Program-made: the position numbers and the translations under genes | In this document: positions 1 through 10,639 of the stretch, in pieces | How positions within the stretch are numbered: position 1 is the stretch's first letter | How the letters are laid out: the number at the start of each line of letters is the position of its first letter | The notes under the pieces: model-generated | Databases searched by the model: none | The model's input: the letters and a program-made list of their open reading frames with translations, nothing else | Told to the model about the DNA's origin: nothing | Assembly (NCBI RefSeq): GCF_030272615.1 | Contig: NC_081410.1 | Coordinates: forward strand, 510,629,442-510,693,441 | Source of the DNA: Cryptomeria japonica | Lineage: Eukaryota; Streptophyta; Pinopsida; Cupressales; Cupressaceae | Length of the DNA: 64,000 nt | Reading direction: 5' to 3'

Positions 1-473
1 GACAGGAATATGACCGACCTAAGATTTAGAAAAAAAATCCCCTAGCAGTATGCTCCCTCTCACTTGGAGAGCCCTCTTGTCTCAACTTCGCTTTGTAACC
101 CTAGATGTCATCATCCCTTGTATGAATGCCTCAATAATTACCTCCAATGGACTATTGCACTTTAGCAAGTAAATATATAAAAAAATGGAAATGTAAAATC
201 TCAGAATCTCCACTAAAGTCCTTTGTATATTCCTCTTGAATTTCAATCTCTTCATCACAATTAGAACTTCAAAACTCTATAACCTCTTTCAAGTCAGAAT
301 ATGAATCCATCTGAATCCTTTTGTGGAAGAGTTTCACCAACATCTACAATGGAAGCTTGAGGCATAGTCCTGGTAGAACATTGCATTGCATAGTGACCAT
401 ATTTGTCATATCTAAAGCATTGAATTTCTGAAATATCCTTCTTTCTTTTGAATGTAGAAGCACCATTAGATTT
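1..473 (-). mobile_element. Minus-strand copia element (host of a nested copia), 3' side of the insertion
   Basis: This stretch continues the minus-strand copia gag that resumes at 9861. The part at 294-473 encodes the end of gag with a zinc knuckle. From 1 to 293 I see no clear reading frame; by position it should be decayed gag/pol, and the element runs off the left edge. The insertion point of the nested copia is 473/474, with GATTT before it and GATTC after the other end (9861-9865), a 4/5 target duplication. Confidence 0.75.
294..473 (-). pseudogene. copia gag C-terminal fragment with CCHC zinc knuckle
   Basis: Read on the minus strand, this fragment has a basic stretch (TFKRKKDISEIQC) followed by a knuckle, CFRYDKYGHYAMQC. 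The family pattern is C-x2-C-x4-H-x4-C. Here the second cysteine is tyrosine, so metal binding should be lost. The fragment lines up with the knuckle of the related copia element near 56360 (CYRCDKFEHYVAKC), which shows what the intact form looks like. It is the downstream half of the gag at 9861-10537, separated from it by the 9.4 kb nested element. A stop codon closes the frame at 294. Confidence 0.75.
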
Positions 474-832
474 TGTTAGAGTTATCATGCATTAACTAAT
501 AATTATTTATTTAATTATTAGTCTATTACCCTCTACGCTTAAGCTAAACTTAGGCATTTAATAATATGGTAGCTATTTAATAATTATTCTAATTATTAAA
601 TACGCTTTATCCCTTTAGCCTTTAGGGTTTCTTTAGGGTTGCACAACTTTAGGGTTGCATATTCTCCTTTTATAAGGATTGTATTGTACTTTTTATTTTA
701 TTTCCCTCTCTTAATGATAATCTTTTTCTTCATAGCCATTATTGTTTTTTTGCCTCCATTCTTCTCTTGTGACAGGTATTTTGCTTGCAGGTGTTCTTGG
801 GATCTCTGAAGTTGTATTTCTCAACTTCTTCA
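474..832 (+). repeat. 5' LTR of the nested copia
   Basis: This 359-bp repeat begins TGTTAGAG and ends CTTCTTCA. It matches the copy at 9526-9860 over its whole length with few substitutions. The main difference is about 24 bp of extra TTTAGGGTT-type sequence near 620-650. A TATA-like stretch is CTTTTATAAGG near 665-676. Confidence 0.92.
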
Positions 833-845
833 TAGTATCAGAACC
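833..845 (+). other. Primer-binding site (initiator Met-tRNA type), degenerate
   Basis: TAGTATCAGAACC follows the 5' LTR directly. The usual plant copia site is TGGTATCAGAGC, so it carries mismatches at positions 2 and 11. Confidence 0.75.
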
Positions 846-1895
846 TACATCTGCTGCTACTTGTACCTGATTTTTTGGAGGCTAAGGTTTCAAGTTTTTC
901 AGAGTTTTTTATTTGCATCTAGGGAGCTTTTTTTATTCTGGGCATTTTAGGCTCAAACGAACCTAACAATTGAGCTCAGAACACCCAAAAACCCACATTT
1001 TCATATAAAATTTGTCCAATTTGGACAACTTTGGCTCTGGGAATTTTTTTTGTTTTATGCCTTTTTGGGCACAGATTTCGAGAAAAAAATTATTTAAAAA
1101 ATTAAAAAAATTAAATTGCAGGCAGTTTTATGGCGTGCCCACGCCGTTATCTACACCGCCAGCCGCCGACGGTTTACTAACCGCCGTGGCTAGCTCACTG
1201 GCTGGTGGTTACCGCCAGCAGTTAAAGTATCCGAACTAGCGGTATGTTACACCCGCTCCACCGCCGCCCCCTGGCCACCACCGCTGCCCAGCCGCCTAGC
1301 ACCACCTCCATTGCCGCTCTGCCCAAGCACCACCACCCTACGAGCAAAAGGGAGGGGTTTTTTTTTTTCAAGGCCTATTTGACCTAGAGGTGGTTTTTTC
1401 ATCATAACTTGGGCAAACGGAGTCATTTTTTGAAAAAATTTATATCGTCGGAAAGCTCTTTTCAGATCTGGAGGTGAGATTTGCAGATTTTTTCATATTG
1501 TATTTGTGTTTTGCCGTCAAAGTCAAAGCTTTTTTCTGCACTCTGGGAGCCATAACTTGGGCAAACGGACTCCTTTTTCGGCAAACGAATAGGCGTCGGA
1601 AAGGTCTTGGAGAGCACTATTCAAATTTGGGGTTCATTGTTCTACAAATTTTACCAGGTACACAAGATATTGTCTGAAGCATTCTTTTGGCTCTTGCCTT
1701 TCTTTCTGGCTTTCAGCTTGTATTGGGGTTTGGTTTTTCATCTTGTGGGGGGTGTTATTTTCTACTTTCTGTAATTTACTTCAGAAAATCAGAACAACTA
1801 AAACTCAAAAAGAAAAAACCCCTTCTACATCCTTTGTCTAGTCTGAAAGATCACTTAATTAAAAAACACAAGAGCAAGTAAAGGTATAGGTACAC
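846..1895 (+). other. Untranslated leader of the nested copia
   Basis: There is about 1 kb between the primer site and the gag start. It holds a GC-rich patch of CCGCC-type simple repeats (about 1130-1330) and two related stretches containing the phrase CATAACTTGGGCAAACGG (near 1400 and 1550). I see no convincing protein in it. Confidence 0.6.
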
Positions 1896-2931
1896 ATGGC
1901 AGATTCTTCAGTTGAGCTTCTTACATCACAAAACTATCACATCTAGAAAGCTCATATGATGAGGTTTCTCAAATCAAAAGGGTTGTGGTCCCGTTTGGAT
2001 GAGGCTTAGCCTCAGTTGCAGCCTCCTTTTGAGATTCTTCACCACAGGAATAAGATGGATGAAGCTACGGGTGTCATCTCCTTACATGTTTCAAACAGCT
2101 TGTTTTTTCACCTTGATGGTTTGCTCACTCCTCGAGCTATGTGGTCCAAATTTGATGATCTTTTCGGTACCATCAATGAGTTCAAAGCATTACAGATTGA
2201 CGCAAAACTCACTTCCTTGTTACCCGATTCCTTTCCTCACATTGAGAACTTCTGAACAATTTTAAAACCACCAGATCTATTCTACACAATTGTGGTAAAA
2301 ATAAAACAGACAAAGTGTATCTACCTGATTCTCTCTAAGCTTCGGGGTCCCTATCAAATATTTGCTTCTACATTTTATTCTACTATGGATGCCTTGGGTG
2401 CACGCTTCACCATGCCTACATTTGATGTGTTCTGTGATCGCTTTACTCGTGAGCAGGCTCACCTATCTCAGTTGGACACTCTCACAAGATCAAAGAACAA
2501 AGCATTGGTTGCACAGACATCTAAAGAGAACAAGAAGCAAAAACCGAAGCCTAAGAAGGATTCAGCTGGCAATGAGAGTCCCTCCAAGCCACCACCTAAG
2601 TCTGATTCAAAAACAAAGTCCTATCCGAAACAAGAGAAATCTTCTAAGTCTGGTGAGTCTTCCTCCAACACTAAGAAGAAATCAAAAGAATTTTTGTGGC
2701 AAAGAAGGACATCTAGTTTCCCGATGTTGGAAACGATTAGAGGCTTTAGAGGAAGCCATGCAACAGTAGCATATTTCTTCTCCTCAACCTCCTTCCTCTT
2801 CTACAAGGAAAGGACATGCTCTTTCTGCACGAGCTATTACTTCTATATGCACTTGGATTATTGATTCAAAGGCTTCTCACCACTTGACACACTCTCAGCA
2901 GATTGTTACCTCACTTGCTCATAGTGATACT
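1896..2931 (+). pseudogene. copia gag and start of protease, broken
   Basis: The start is ATG at 1896 (MADSSVELLTSQNYH), typical of copia gag. Two early in-frame stops follow (a TAG within the first 20 codons and another near 2008). A second stretch runs to about 2690 and ends in a lysine/serine-rich linker. A frameshift then leads to a zinc-knuckle remnant, FCGKEGHLVSRC. The frame continues into the protease start, WIIDSKASHHLTHS. The catalytic triad there is DSK where the family has DSG, so the protease should be inactive. The frame is then cut by the solo LTR at 2932. Confidence 0.85.
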
Positions 2932-4838
2932 TGTAATGTCCCCTTCTCATTGATGACCTTCCAGTGGTCCATTAGCCTATCCCTGAAACCCGTAGGCTAG
3001 GTGGAATGAAGAATGAAGGGTCCAGTATTGATGAAACAAGAACTTACTATTTTTAGTAAATCAGGGGATGGCTGTTTTGGTGACACTGTCCTTCTGAGCT
3101 CTCCATGCTCTATCTCTGGGCGCGAAGATCATGCTTTTTGGAGCATTAGTTCTTGACTTACTAATTTTAGTAAGTGGCAGTATGGCATAATTTTATTTTT
3201 GGCAGTGGATAGGGACCTGATTTTGCAGCAGTTCAGTGGTCATCCTGGCTAGGTTTCATCCTGGTTTTGATAGTTATCAGTACGGGAGTCATATGTGACA
3301 AATTAAATATTAATTCCTTATCATAAGGTTTAATATTTAATTAATCTGATTAATTGCTACTGATTTATTGAATTTGGGATTAATGCTTTTTTTTATCCCA
3401 AGTATTTGGCGAAATTCATGTGTAATAAGGGATGTCGAATTTATTTGGAGGGATATTATTTTATATTACATCTCTATTATTTGCCAAGTAATTAACGTGG
3501 GTCCATGCCTTCTTCGCGTGAGGTTTGACTTAGGAGAATGGCGCTACACATGGGTCCACGTGAGGTGAAATGAAATGCTAATGAAGGAAGGGGAGTTTGG
3601 GGGAAATTTGCATTTGAATTTGGTTGATGAGAAGTTATAAATAAGAGCCTTGGGCTCTCATTTGGGGTATCTTGAAAAATTGTAATGTTATGCTGCCGGT
3701 TTGTTGACAAAACTTGAGGCTTCGAAGTGCGTCTCCCTAGTGCTACTCGGTTTCGTACTTGAAATACAGTACCTAGTTGTGCATCATGTTCTCCTACATT
3801 CTCAAAGTTTGCTATAGACATTTTTGGTGGAAGTGATTATGGAGACTTGCTGGTTTTCCCTGTGGCTGAAGCACATTTTCGATCACACCTTTTTGCTGGA
3901 GCGACCGACGGTTATGGGTATCAGCTCTATCCTCCTTCCTAGCCATGGCGATACATTGTGTGAGTTTTTAGCAATTTTAATTAAGCAATGAATTTCCTAG
4001 ACAAAATCGAACTTCCTAGGCATAGCATGGGTTTTTGCACTCGCATTGGGATGTGTGCCAAATAAATATTGGGTTGTTTGGGTTGTAGTTTGGATTGGTT
4101 GCTGTTGTGAGTGATATATTGTGGGTTTGGGACTGATTTGAGTTGATTTGGGTGAAAAATGAGGGAGTTATGAGCATTTTGGTGTTTCCATAGGCTGCTG
4201 ATTTGTACTTTCAGCCTGCAAATTGGTTGTAACAGAAATTTATATTCTTGCTGTAGAAATCTGCATTACTCTTCTCATCTTATCTCTATTTTGTAAGGTT
4301 GTTTCAGTAGTACTGATCAACCATTCTTGTTGTTCTTATTTGTAATCCCCACTGCATAAGTGGAAGAGGCTGGCTTGCCGCTTTCTTGCTTTGTAATTCA
4401 GTTTATGTACTCAGTCCTCCCACTGAATAAGTGGTCGAGTGATAAGTTTAATACAATGGTCCTCCCGCTGAAATATGCGGTAGAGTGATAGCTTAATGTA
4501 ATGTCCTCCCGCTGAAATATGCGGTAGAGTGATTGAGTTTCAGTTTCTTGATATTTTCCCTTGGCTGGTTTACCACCAAGAGTTTGGTTTCTATCTTGCT
4601 GGATAAGCAAAAGGGGCTGGCTTGCCGTCCAGGCATTGTAATTTTCAGTTTGTTTTATGGTGCTAACAATCCCCGGAACACCATATGCTCTCACCCTCCT
4701 AGATTGGGCTCTCGATGAACAAAAGGTGGAAGGGTTCCCTTTCAGCAGTTTGGATTATTTCTCTAACCTCAACGGGTTGTTGTGTTTGCTTGTAACTCTT
4801 ACTGTTAAAAAAAAAAAAAAAATTACTGGGATATTACA
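2932..4838 (+). mobile_element. Solo LTR (about 1.9 kb) inserted in the copia protease region
   Basis: The unit begins TGTAATGTCCCC and ends GGGATATTACA, so its two ends are inverted copies of each other as in LTR termini. It is flanked by a perfect 5-bp target duplication, ATACT (2927-2931 and 4839-4843). No coding sequence or second LTR is present. A TATA box (TATAAATA, 3635-3642) fits an LTR promoter. Three tandem copies of a hairpin-prone unit, TCCTCCCGCTGAAATATGCG and variants, lie at about 4412-4535. The strand is uncertain; it was set from the TATA box. Removing the unit joins the protease to the pre-integrase region. Confidence 0.88.
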
Positions 4839-4843
4839 ATACT

Positions 4844-5747
4844 TTACAGATTGCAGTTGGTGACTCAGAACAACTTTCAGTTTCAGGTTCAGGTATTGTT
4901 TCATTGACAGGTGGTTGTATTCAAGATGTTCTTCTGGTTCCTGACATATCATCAAACCTCCTCTCTGTTTATCAGATTTGTCATTTTGGCTCTAGTAAAA
5001 CAGTTGAGTTCTCGCCACATGATGTGGTTATTAGAGAGCTCCATGATCCTAATTTAGTTGTGGCTACTGGCAGTGTTGATCCTGATTCTCGGTTATACCG
5101 GTTTGATGGCTTTGAGAGTCCAGATGGTTCAGGTGTTTCTCTTGTAGCACATGCAAATTCAGTGAGCAGACTTTGGCATGAGCATACAAGCACTTGTGAT
5201 TGGGCTCCCTCAGATATCTTGTACTGATGGTGTATGTCGAGGTTGTGCACTTGGCAAGCATCACCGGGATCCTTTTCCTACAGGTAGAGCCACACATGCT
5301 AAGGCACCCTTGGATTTGGTACACAGTGATCTTATGTCCTTTCCGACTCCATCTTTTTCAGGGTCCAAGTATGTGCTCACATTTATTGATGACTTCTCCA
5401 GACGTACATGGGTGTACTTTCTTAAGTACAAGTCCGATGTCTTTAATTCATTTCAAGTCTTTAAGACGTTTGTAGAGAAGCAGTCTGGTCTTTCTATCAG
5501 GAGGATACACACAAATAATGGGAGAGAATATGTGAATCGGGATTTTACAGATTTCTGCACAAAGCATGGTTTGCAGCATCAGTTATCAGTTCCTCACACT
5601 CCTCAGCAAAATGGTGTTGCTGACAGAAAGAACAGAACACTACGAGAGATGGCCAATTGTATGCTTCAGTCACGATCTATGCAGCCTACTTTTTGGGCTA
5701 AGGCAATTAATTGTGCCACTTATATTCAGAATCGGATGTATCATAAG
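4844..5747 (+). pseudogene. copia pre-integrase and integrase core, broken
   Basis: The protease tail and pre-integrase region (IQDVLLVPDISSNLLSVYQI) run to about 5227. A frameshift follows, and then the zinc-finger CysCys pair (CRGCALGKHH) and the integrase core. The first Asp is in LVHSDLM. The second catalytic position reads HTNNGREY where the family has TDNGGEY. The third reads NGVADRKNR where the family has NGVAERKNR. Two of the three DDE residues are therefore altered. The frame continues to 5747, where the inverted-terminal element splits it, and resumes at about 7264. Confidence 0.88.
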
Positions 5748-7261
5748 CAAAGAAACGGGACTCGGACTCGGCTCGGACTCGGGAAGGCCGACTCGGACTC
5801 GGACTCGGGACTCGGCGTCAAACTCGGCTCCAGACTCGGCTAGACTCGGGATAGTGAAAAACTCAAGAAATTTAGAGATTTTTAAATATTTAAAACTTGT
5901 TTCAGACACCCTTTATTGAATACACCTTAAAGACACAATAACATCATCAAACTCGGCTCATTTGATTACATACACAAGTATACATCAATCACATAAGCAT
6001 AAACGCAAATTGTAGCTGAAGAAAATAACAAACATAGATATATAAATATTGTCAAATGTATACAATATTACAAAACTCATGGAATAAAAAATCCATGTCA
6101 TCATATGATCATCATCAAATGTTTCATACAAATACCAAAGGTAAATACAACTACAAGTCTATGGCTCAGAGGAGCCTGCACCCTCCGGCCCCGGCCCCCT
6201 GCGAAGGCGTCTAAGGTAGGTCCTGGATGATTTGACTGCCATAGCCGCTCCCCATGACACCATGCCAGGCTCACCAACATCAGGAACATTCGTGTCACTA
6301 TTTGCCTCTGAATCTCCTGTCTGTGCTCGTGATCTCCGCTCCTCCTCTGCCATGGCTACAGTCTCAACCTCTATATCTACCTGGTCGATCCAATCAGTGT
6401 CAGACTCGAAGGTTAAATTTTCTCTACTTCTATCGACGCAGTTTCTCCCATATTTTTCGACGGGGGTTTGGGGGCAACGCCCCCAAGGTGGGGTCAAGGG
6501 GCAGCGCCCCTTGCGCGCTCCCTGTCGCGATACAGGGCGAGGTCGAGGGGCAACGCCCCACGAGGCCAAAAAAACTTATTACAAGTCTGAATTAGGGTTT
6601 CTTTCAGAGTCTTCCTTAGGGCCTGGTTTTGCTCTTGTTGCTAATTGGGTCTTGCTTGGTGAGTGAGTATCATTCTTGAAGGTCCAAGCTAGGTCAAGTT
6701 GGTGAGTGATAAAGTCTGGAATGTCATCCTGATCTTCAAATGCCCTGAAATTTGGCTAAGTCTAGAATATCCTAATCCTGAAATTTGACTAAGTCTGGAA
6801 AACTGAAGAATCCTCCAAAAACTAGATTTTGCAATATAACTCCTGGAGGCCCAAAACCACACTCAAACATCCTGACAGTATATATGGAATATAACTTAAA
6901 GTATAAGTTTCCTTATATCTTTCTTCTTTCTTATACTTAAATGTTATATTCCATAAAATAATCCTGACGGAGAGACCAAAATGTCAAATTTCGCCCTTCC
7001 AAAAAAACTTATTACTTTTAAAAAAAACTTTTTAAAATGTTTTTTTTTTTGTCATTTTATTGACCCAACCAGTAGCCGAGTCTGGGGCTCAGGACTCGCC
7101 GAGTTTGGCGATTTTGAGCCAAACTCGCCAACTCGGCGAGTCTGGTGAGTTTACTCCCCAGACTCGGACGAGTCCGAGTCCGAGTCCCTAGGACTCGCCG
7201 AGCATGACTCGTACTCGGACTCGCCGAGTCTGGGCGAGTTCGGGCGAGTCCCGTTTCTCTG
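5748..7261. mobile_element. Non-autonomous inverted-terminal DNA element (hAT-like), GACTCG-rich ends
   Basis: The left end is CAAAGAAACGGGACTCG. The right end, read inverted, is CAGAGAAACGGGACTCG, so 16 of 17 bases agree. The host integrase frame resumes on the other side. TCATAAG is repeated at both junctions (5741-5747 and 7265-7271) with two or three extra bases on the right, so the exact duplication is blurred. Both ends are dense in GACTCG/CGAGTC repeats. The centre holds GC palindromes (CAAGGGGCAGCGCCCCTTG near 6497) and a hairpin of ATGGAATATAAC type (about 6884-6955). No transposase is present. Confidence 0.8.
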
Positions 7262-7263
7262 CT

Positions 7264-9299
7264 TTCATAAGGCATTGCACGAGATGACTCTTGAGGAGGC
7301 TTGGTCCCATGTCAAGCTTGATGTTTCATCATTCCAAGTTTTTGGTAGTGAAGCTTGGGCATTTATTCCAAATGCTCAAAGGAAAGCCATGGAGAGGAAG
7401 AGTCGACCACTCATATTTGTTGGCTACTGTGAGGATGTTAAGGCGCACGGGTTGTTTGATCCTGATTCTCGAGAGGTCCTGTTTAGGCAGGATGTCCAGT
7501 TTCATGAGCGCCTTCCTCAAATGGATTCTCCATCTTCTCCCTCATTGCCTCCTCCTCCCTCTTCATATTTTGAGAATTCCTTATTCCTTGAGGATGATGC
7601 AGATGATGGTCTGCCATCTCCACCACCCACAGCTCAGTCTTTGCCCAAGTGGGCCCGGTTTACAGTTGATGTTGCTGGTTCTATGGTAGGTGAACCTTCA
7701 GATTCTCGTCGTACTCATGCACAGACATCTGGTTCTGGTCTTCTGAGTCATGCCATTTCTGATGATCCTTAGAAATTTTCAAAGGCGACAGATCACCCAG
7801 AGTGGGATAGGGCCATGGATGAGGAGTATTCTTCTTTGATGAAGAATCGTACTTGGGATATTTGTACTCTTCCGAAAGGAAGAAAGTTGGTTCGGTGCAA
7901 GTGGGTGTACCGTACCAAGTACGTTGCAAATGGTTCTATTAATAAGTATAAGGCTCGTCTTATTGCGAAAGGGTTTTCTTAGGTGGAGGGTATTGATTAC
8001 TCCAAGACCTTTGCTCCTGTCACCAAGATGAATTCTATTCGCTTTGTACTTTCACTTGCAGCTTCACAAGGATGGACAGTTTTTCAAATGGATGTGAAGA
8101 GTGCCTTCTTGCATGGAGACCTTCATGAGGAGATCTATATGGAGCAGCCTCAAGGATTTGTGCAGGATTCCTCTTTGGTTTGCAGACTTCGGCGTTCATT
8201 ATATGGTCTCAAACGGGCCCCTCGAGCCTGGTATGAGAAGATGGACTCTTTCTTGCTCTCCACACTCTTCACACATCGTCATTCCGATCCCACAGTTTAT
8301 ATTCAGCGTCAAGGGGATGATATAGTTATTCTTGTTCTATGTGTTGATGATCCCATCATTACAAGTAGCTAGTCCTCCTTGATTCAGGATATTCAGAGAG
8401 CTTTGATGGAGCAATTTGAGATGACTGATCTTGGACTTCTGCACTATTTTTTGGGCCTACGGGTTATTCAGTCTTCCGATGGGATTTCCATACTTCAACA
8501 GAAGTATGCTCTTGATATGCTTCACAGATTTGACATGCTTTCTTGCAAGCCTGCACCCACACCATTTCAGTCAGGTGTTGTTTTGTCTGCCACTTGTTCT
8601 ACACCTTCCGTGGATCCAACCTTATACAAGCAGTTGGTTGGCAGTTTGTTGTACCTGATACATACACGCCCAGATCTTTCCTTTGCGGTTGGTCTTGTCT
8701 CTAGGTTCTCCCATGATCCCCATGAGAGCCATTGGCAAGCTGCCAAACATATTTTGAGGTACATTCGGGGCACTACACAATTTGGCATTCACTATACTTC
8801 AGGATCCCCTCACATTGTTGGCTTCACTGACTCAGATTGGGTTGGTGATGCTCATGGTCGAAAGTCTACTTCTGGCTTTGTTTTTTGCCTTGGTTCTGAC
8901 CCTATCACATGGTCTTGCAAGAAGCAGTTTGCTATTGCATTATCATCTACAGAGGCTGAGTACCGAGCAACGATGTTAGCTAGTCAGGAGGTTTTATGGC
9001 TTCAACAATTGATGACTGAGTTTGGGTTTCCTCCTGATAGTCCCACTATTATTTAGTGTGACAATCAGAGTGTCATTCACATTTCCCGCAACCCAGTGGA
9101 GCACCAGAGGACTAAACACATTGAGCTCCACATGCACTTCATCAGACAGTTGATTCAGGATGGCTTTCTCATCTTGGAGTACATTCCTATAGAGGAGCAG
9201 GTTGCTGACATCTTCACTAAACCTTTTGCATCTCCGCGCTACCTTCAGTTGCGCTCTATGCTTGGGGTGAAGGAAGTTGTCCTTGGGGGGTCTCATTGA
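7264..9299 (+). pseudogene. copia integrase C-terminus, reverse transcriptase and RNase H, broken by stops
   Basis: The integrase C-terminus (SEAWAFIPNAQRKAMERKSR) is followed by the RT region: RCKWVYRTKY, the YSKTFAPV motif, QMDVKSAFLHGDL, SLYGLKRAPRAWY, and the active site LCVDDPIIT (the family has YVDD, so Tyr is replaced by Cys). RNase H includes FTDSDWVGD, STEAEYRA, CDNQSVI and VADIFTKPF. In-frame stops occur at about 7770, 7981, 8371 and 9054. All are TAG and fit C-to-T or G-to-A decay of CAG or TGG codons. The final frame ends at 9299, about 220 bp before the polypurine tract. Confidence 0.92.
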
Positions 9300-9516
9300 G
9301 GCCTTCCTTCCTTCATGTTTTTTTTAGCATGCTTTTCCATCTCTTTTTGGAGTAGAGGTTTTTCCCACGTGATTTTCTCTATTTCTCCAGTTTTTAGAGA
9401 TTTGGTTGTGATTGGGTACCTCATCAGGCTTTGTTGCCAGAACCCAAATTTGCCTTCTTCATGTAGTTGCATTTGCTTCATGTATTTAGTTTTTAGCTAC
9501 CCCCTAAGTTCATCTT

Positions 9517-9525
9517 AAGGGGAGG
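9517..9525 (+). other. Polypurine tract of the nested copia
   Basis: AAGGGGAGG directly abuts the TG of the 3' LTR, the expected position for plus-strand priming. Confidence 0.85.
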
Positions 9526-9860
9526 TGTTAGAGTTATCATGCATTAGCTAATAAATAATTATTTAATTATTAGTCTATTATCCTCTACACTTAAGCTAAA
9601 CTTAGGCATTTAATAATATGGCAGGTATTTAATAATTATTCTAATTATTAAATACACTTTATCCCTTTAGGGTTTCTTTAGGGTTGCATATTCTCCTTTT
9701 ATAAGGATTGTATTGTACTTTTTATTTTATTCCCTCTCTGAATGATAATCTTTTTCCTCATAGCCATTATTGTTTTTTTGCCTCCATTCTTCTCTTGTGA
9801 CAGGTATTTTGTTTGCAGGTGTTCTTGAAATCTCTGAAGTTGTATTTCTCAACTTCTTCA
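9526..9860 (+). repeat. 3' LTR of the nested copia
   Basis: This 335-bp repeat begins TGTTAGAG and ends CTTCTTCA, matching 474-832. Minus-strand gag sequence starts again immediately after it at 9861. Confidence 0.92.
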
Positions 9861-10537
9861 GATTCCTTATCTTTCTTCCTTTTAAAATGTCCTTTCTTAC
9901 CTTTCATCTTTGTGGAGTGGGAGGCAAGAACATGAATATCTTCATTTATGGAGCTTTGGCCAATGCCTCTGATAGCCAATCTAGACTCTTCTTGAATGCA
10001 ATCTTGCTTTAATCGATCAAACTTAGGAAGTTTTGATCTTGCACTTATCCCTTGAATAAATGCCTCCCATGATGAGGGGAGGCCATTTAGAGCCAGCATG
10101 GTTAACTCTTTGCTCTCTATTTTGTGACCAATAGTAGAGAGTTGATCTTTCAATTCAGTAATCCTCATGAAGTATGACGTGATGAATTCGCCTTTTGTCA
10201 TTTTGACATGATGGAGTTGTTGCTTTAGAGCAAGAGCTCGGCTTGTGTTGTTTATCTCATACATGTTCTCTAGTGATTTGAACATGCCATAGTCAGTCTC
10301 CATCTTGGAGATAGTTGGCACAATATGATCTTTTACTGAGTCAACTTACATCTTCATGGCTTTATTGTTCTTTCTCATCCATTGATGCTTTTCATCTTCT
10401 TCTTCTGATTCTGGTATGGCTTTCTTCACAAATCCATCTAATTCGTTTTCACTTAAAGCAAGCATGATCCTAAACTTCCAAGATACAAAGTTGGAAGCTC
10501 CTTCAAGACGATCCTCAAATCTAACACCATTCACCAT
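9861..10537 (-). pseudogene. copia gag N-terminal part (UBN2-type), interrupted
   Basis: On the minus strand the start at 10537 gives MVNGVRFEDRLEGASNFVSW, the usual N-terminus of this gag class. One in-frame TAA (10346-10348) is followed in the same frame by the central gag domain (MFKSLENMYEINNTSRALAL, EFITSYFMRITELKDQL, LPSSWEAFIQGISAR). The frame is cut at 9861 by the nested copia and resumes at 473. It is clearly related to, but not the same subfamily as, the gag at 55266-56539. Confidence 0.88.
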
Positions 10538-10626
10538 TTTGATGTATAGACGGGAGTTGAGGAATTTGAGGATATATAGAGAGTAGTCTCGCCTATATAA
10601 ATCTGATCTGATATTTTCCTTAACCT

Positions 10627-10639
10627 GACTCTGATACCA
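10627..10639 (-). other. Primer-binding site of the minus-strand copia
   Basis: On the minus strand it reads TGGTATCAGAGTC, matching the initiator Met-tRNA type site. It abuts the LTR that begins on the plus strand at 10640. Confidence 0.85.

Larger units (their letters stand above)
474..9860 (+). mobile_element. Ty1/copia LTR retrotransposon, decayed, nested inside another copia
   Basis: The element has two similar LTRs (474-832 and 9526-9860) that begin TG and end CA, a primer-binding-like site right after the 5' LTR, a polypurine tract right before the 3' LTR, and gag-protease-integrase-RT-RNase H in copia order. It is 9.4 kb long because a 1.9 kb solo LTR and a 1.5 kb inverted-terminal element sit inside it. 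The coding region carries many TAG stops, frameshifts and altered catalytic residues, so it is not autonomous. It is inserted in the antisense direction in the gag of a minus-strand copia. Confidence 0.93.

Noticed and set aside
3492-3821. 109-codon minus-strand ORF
   Set aside because: It lies wholly inside the solo LTR, overlaps its TATA region, and has no recognisable domain.
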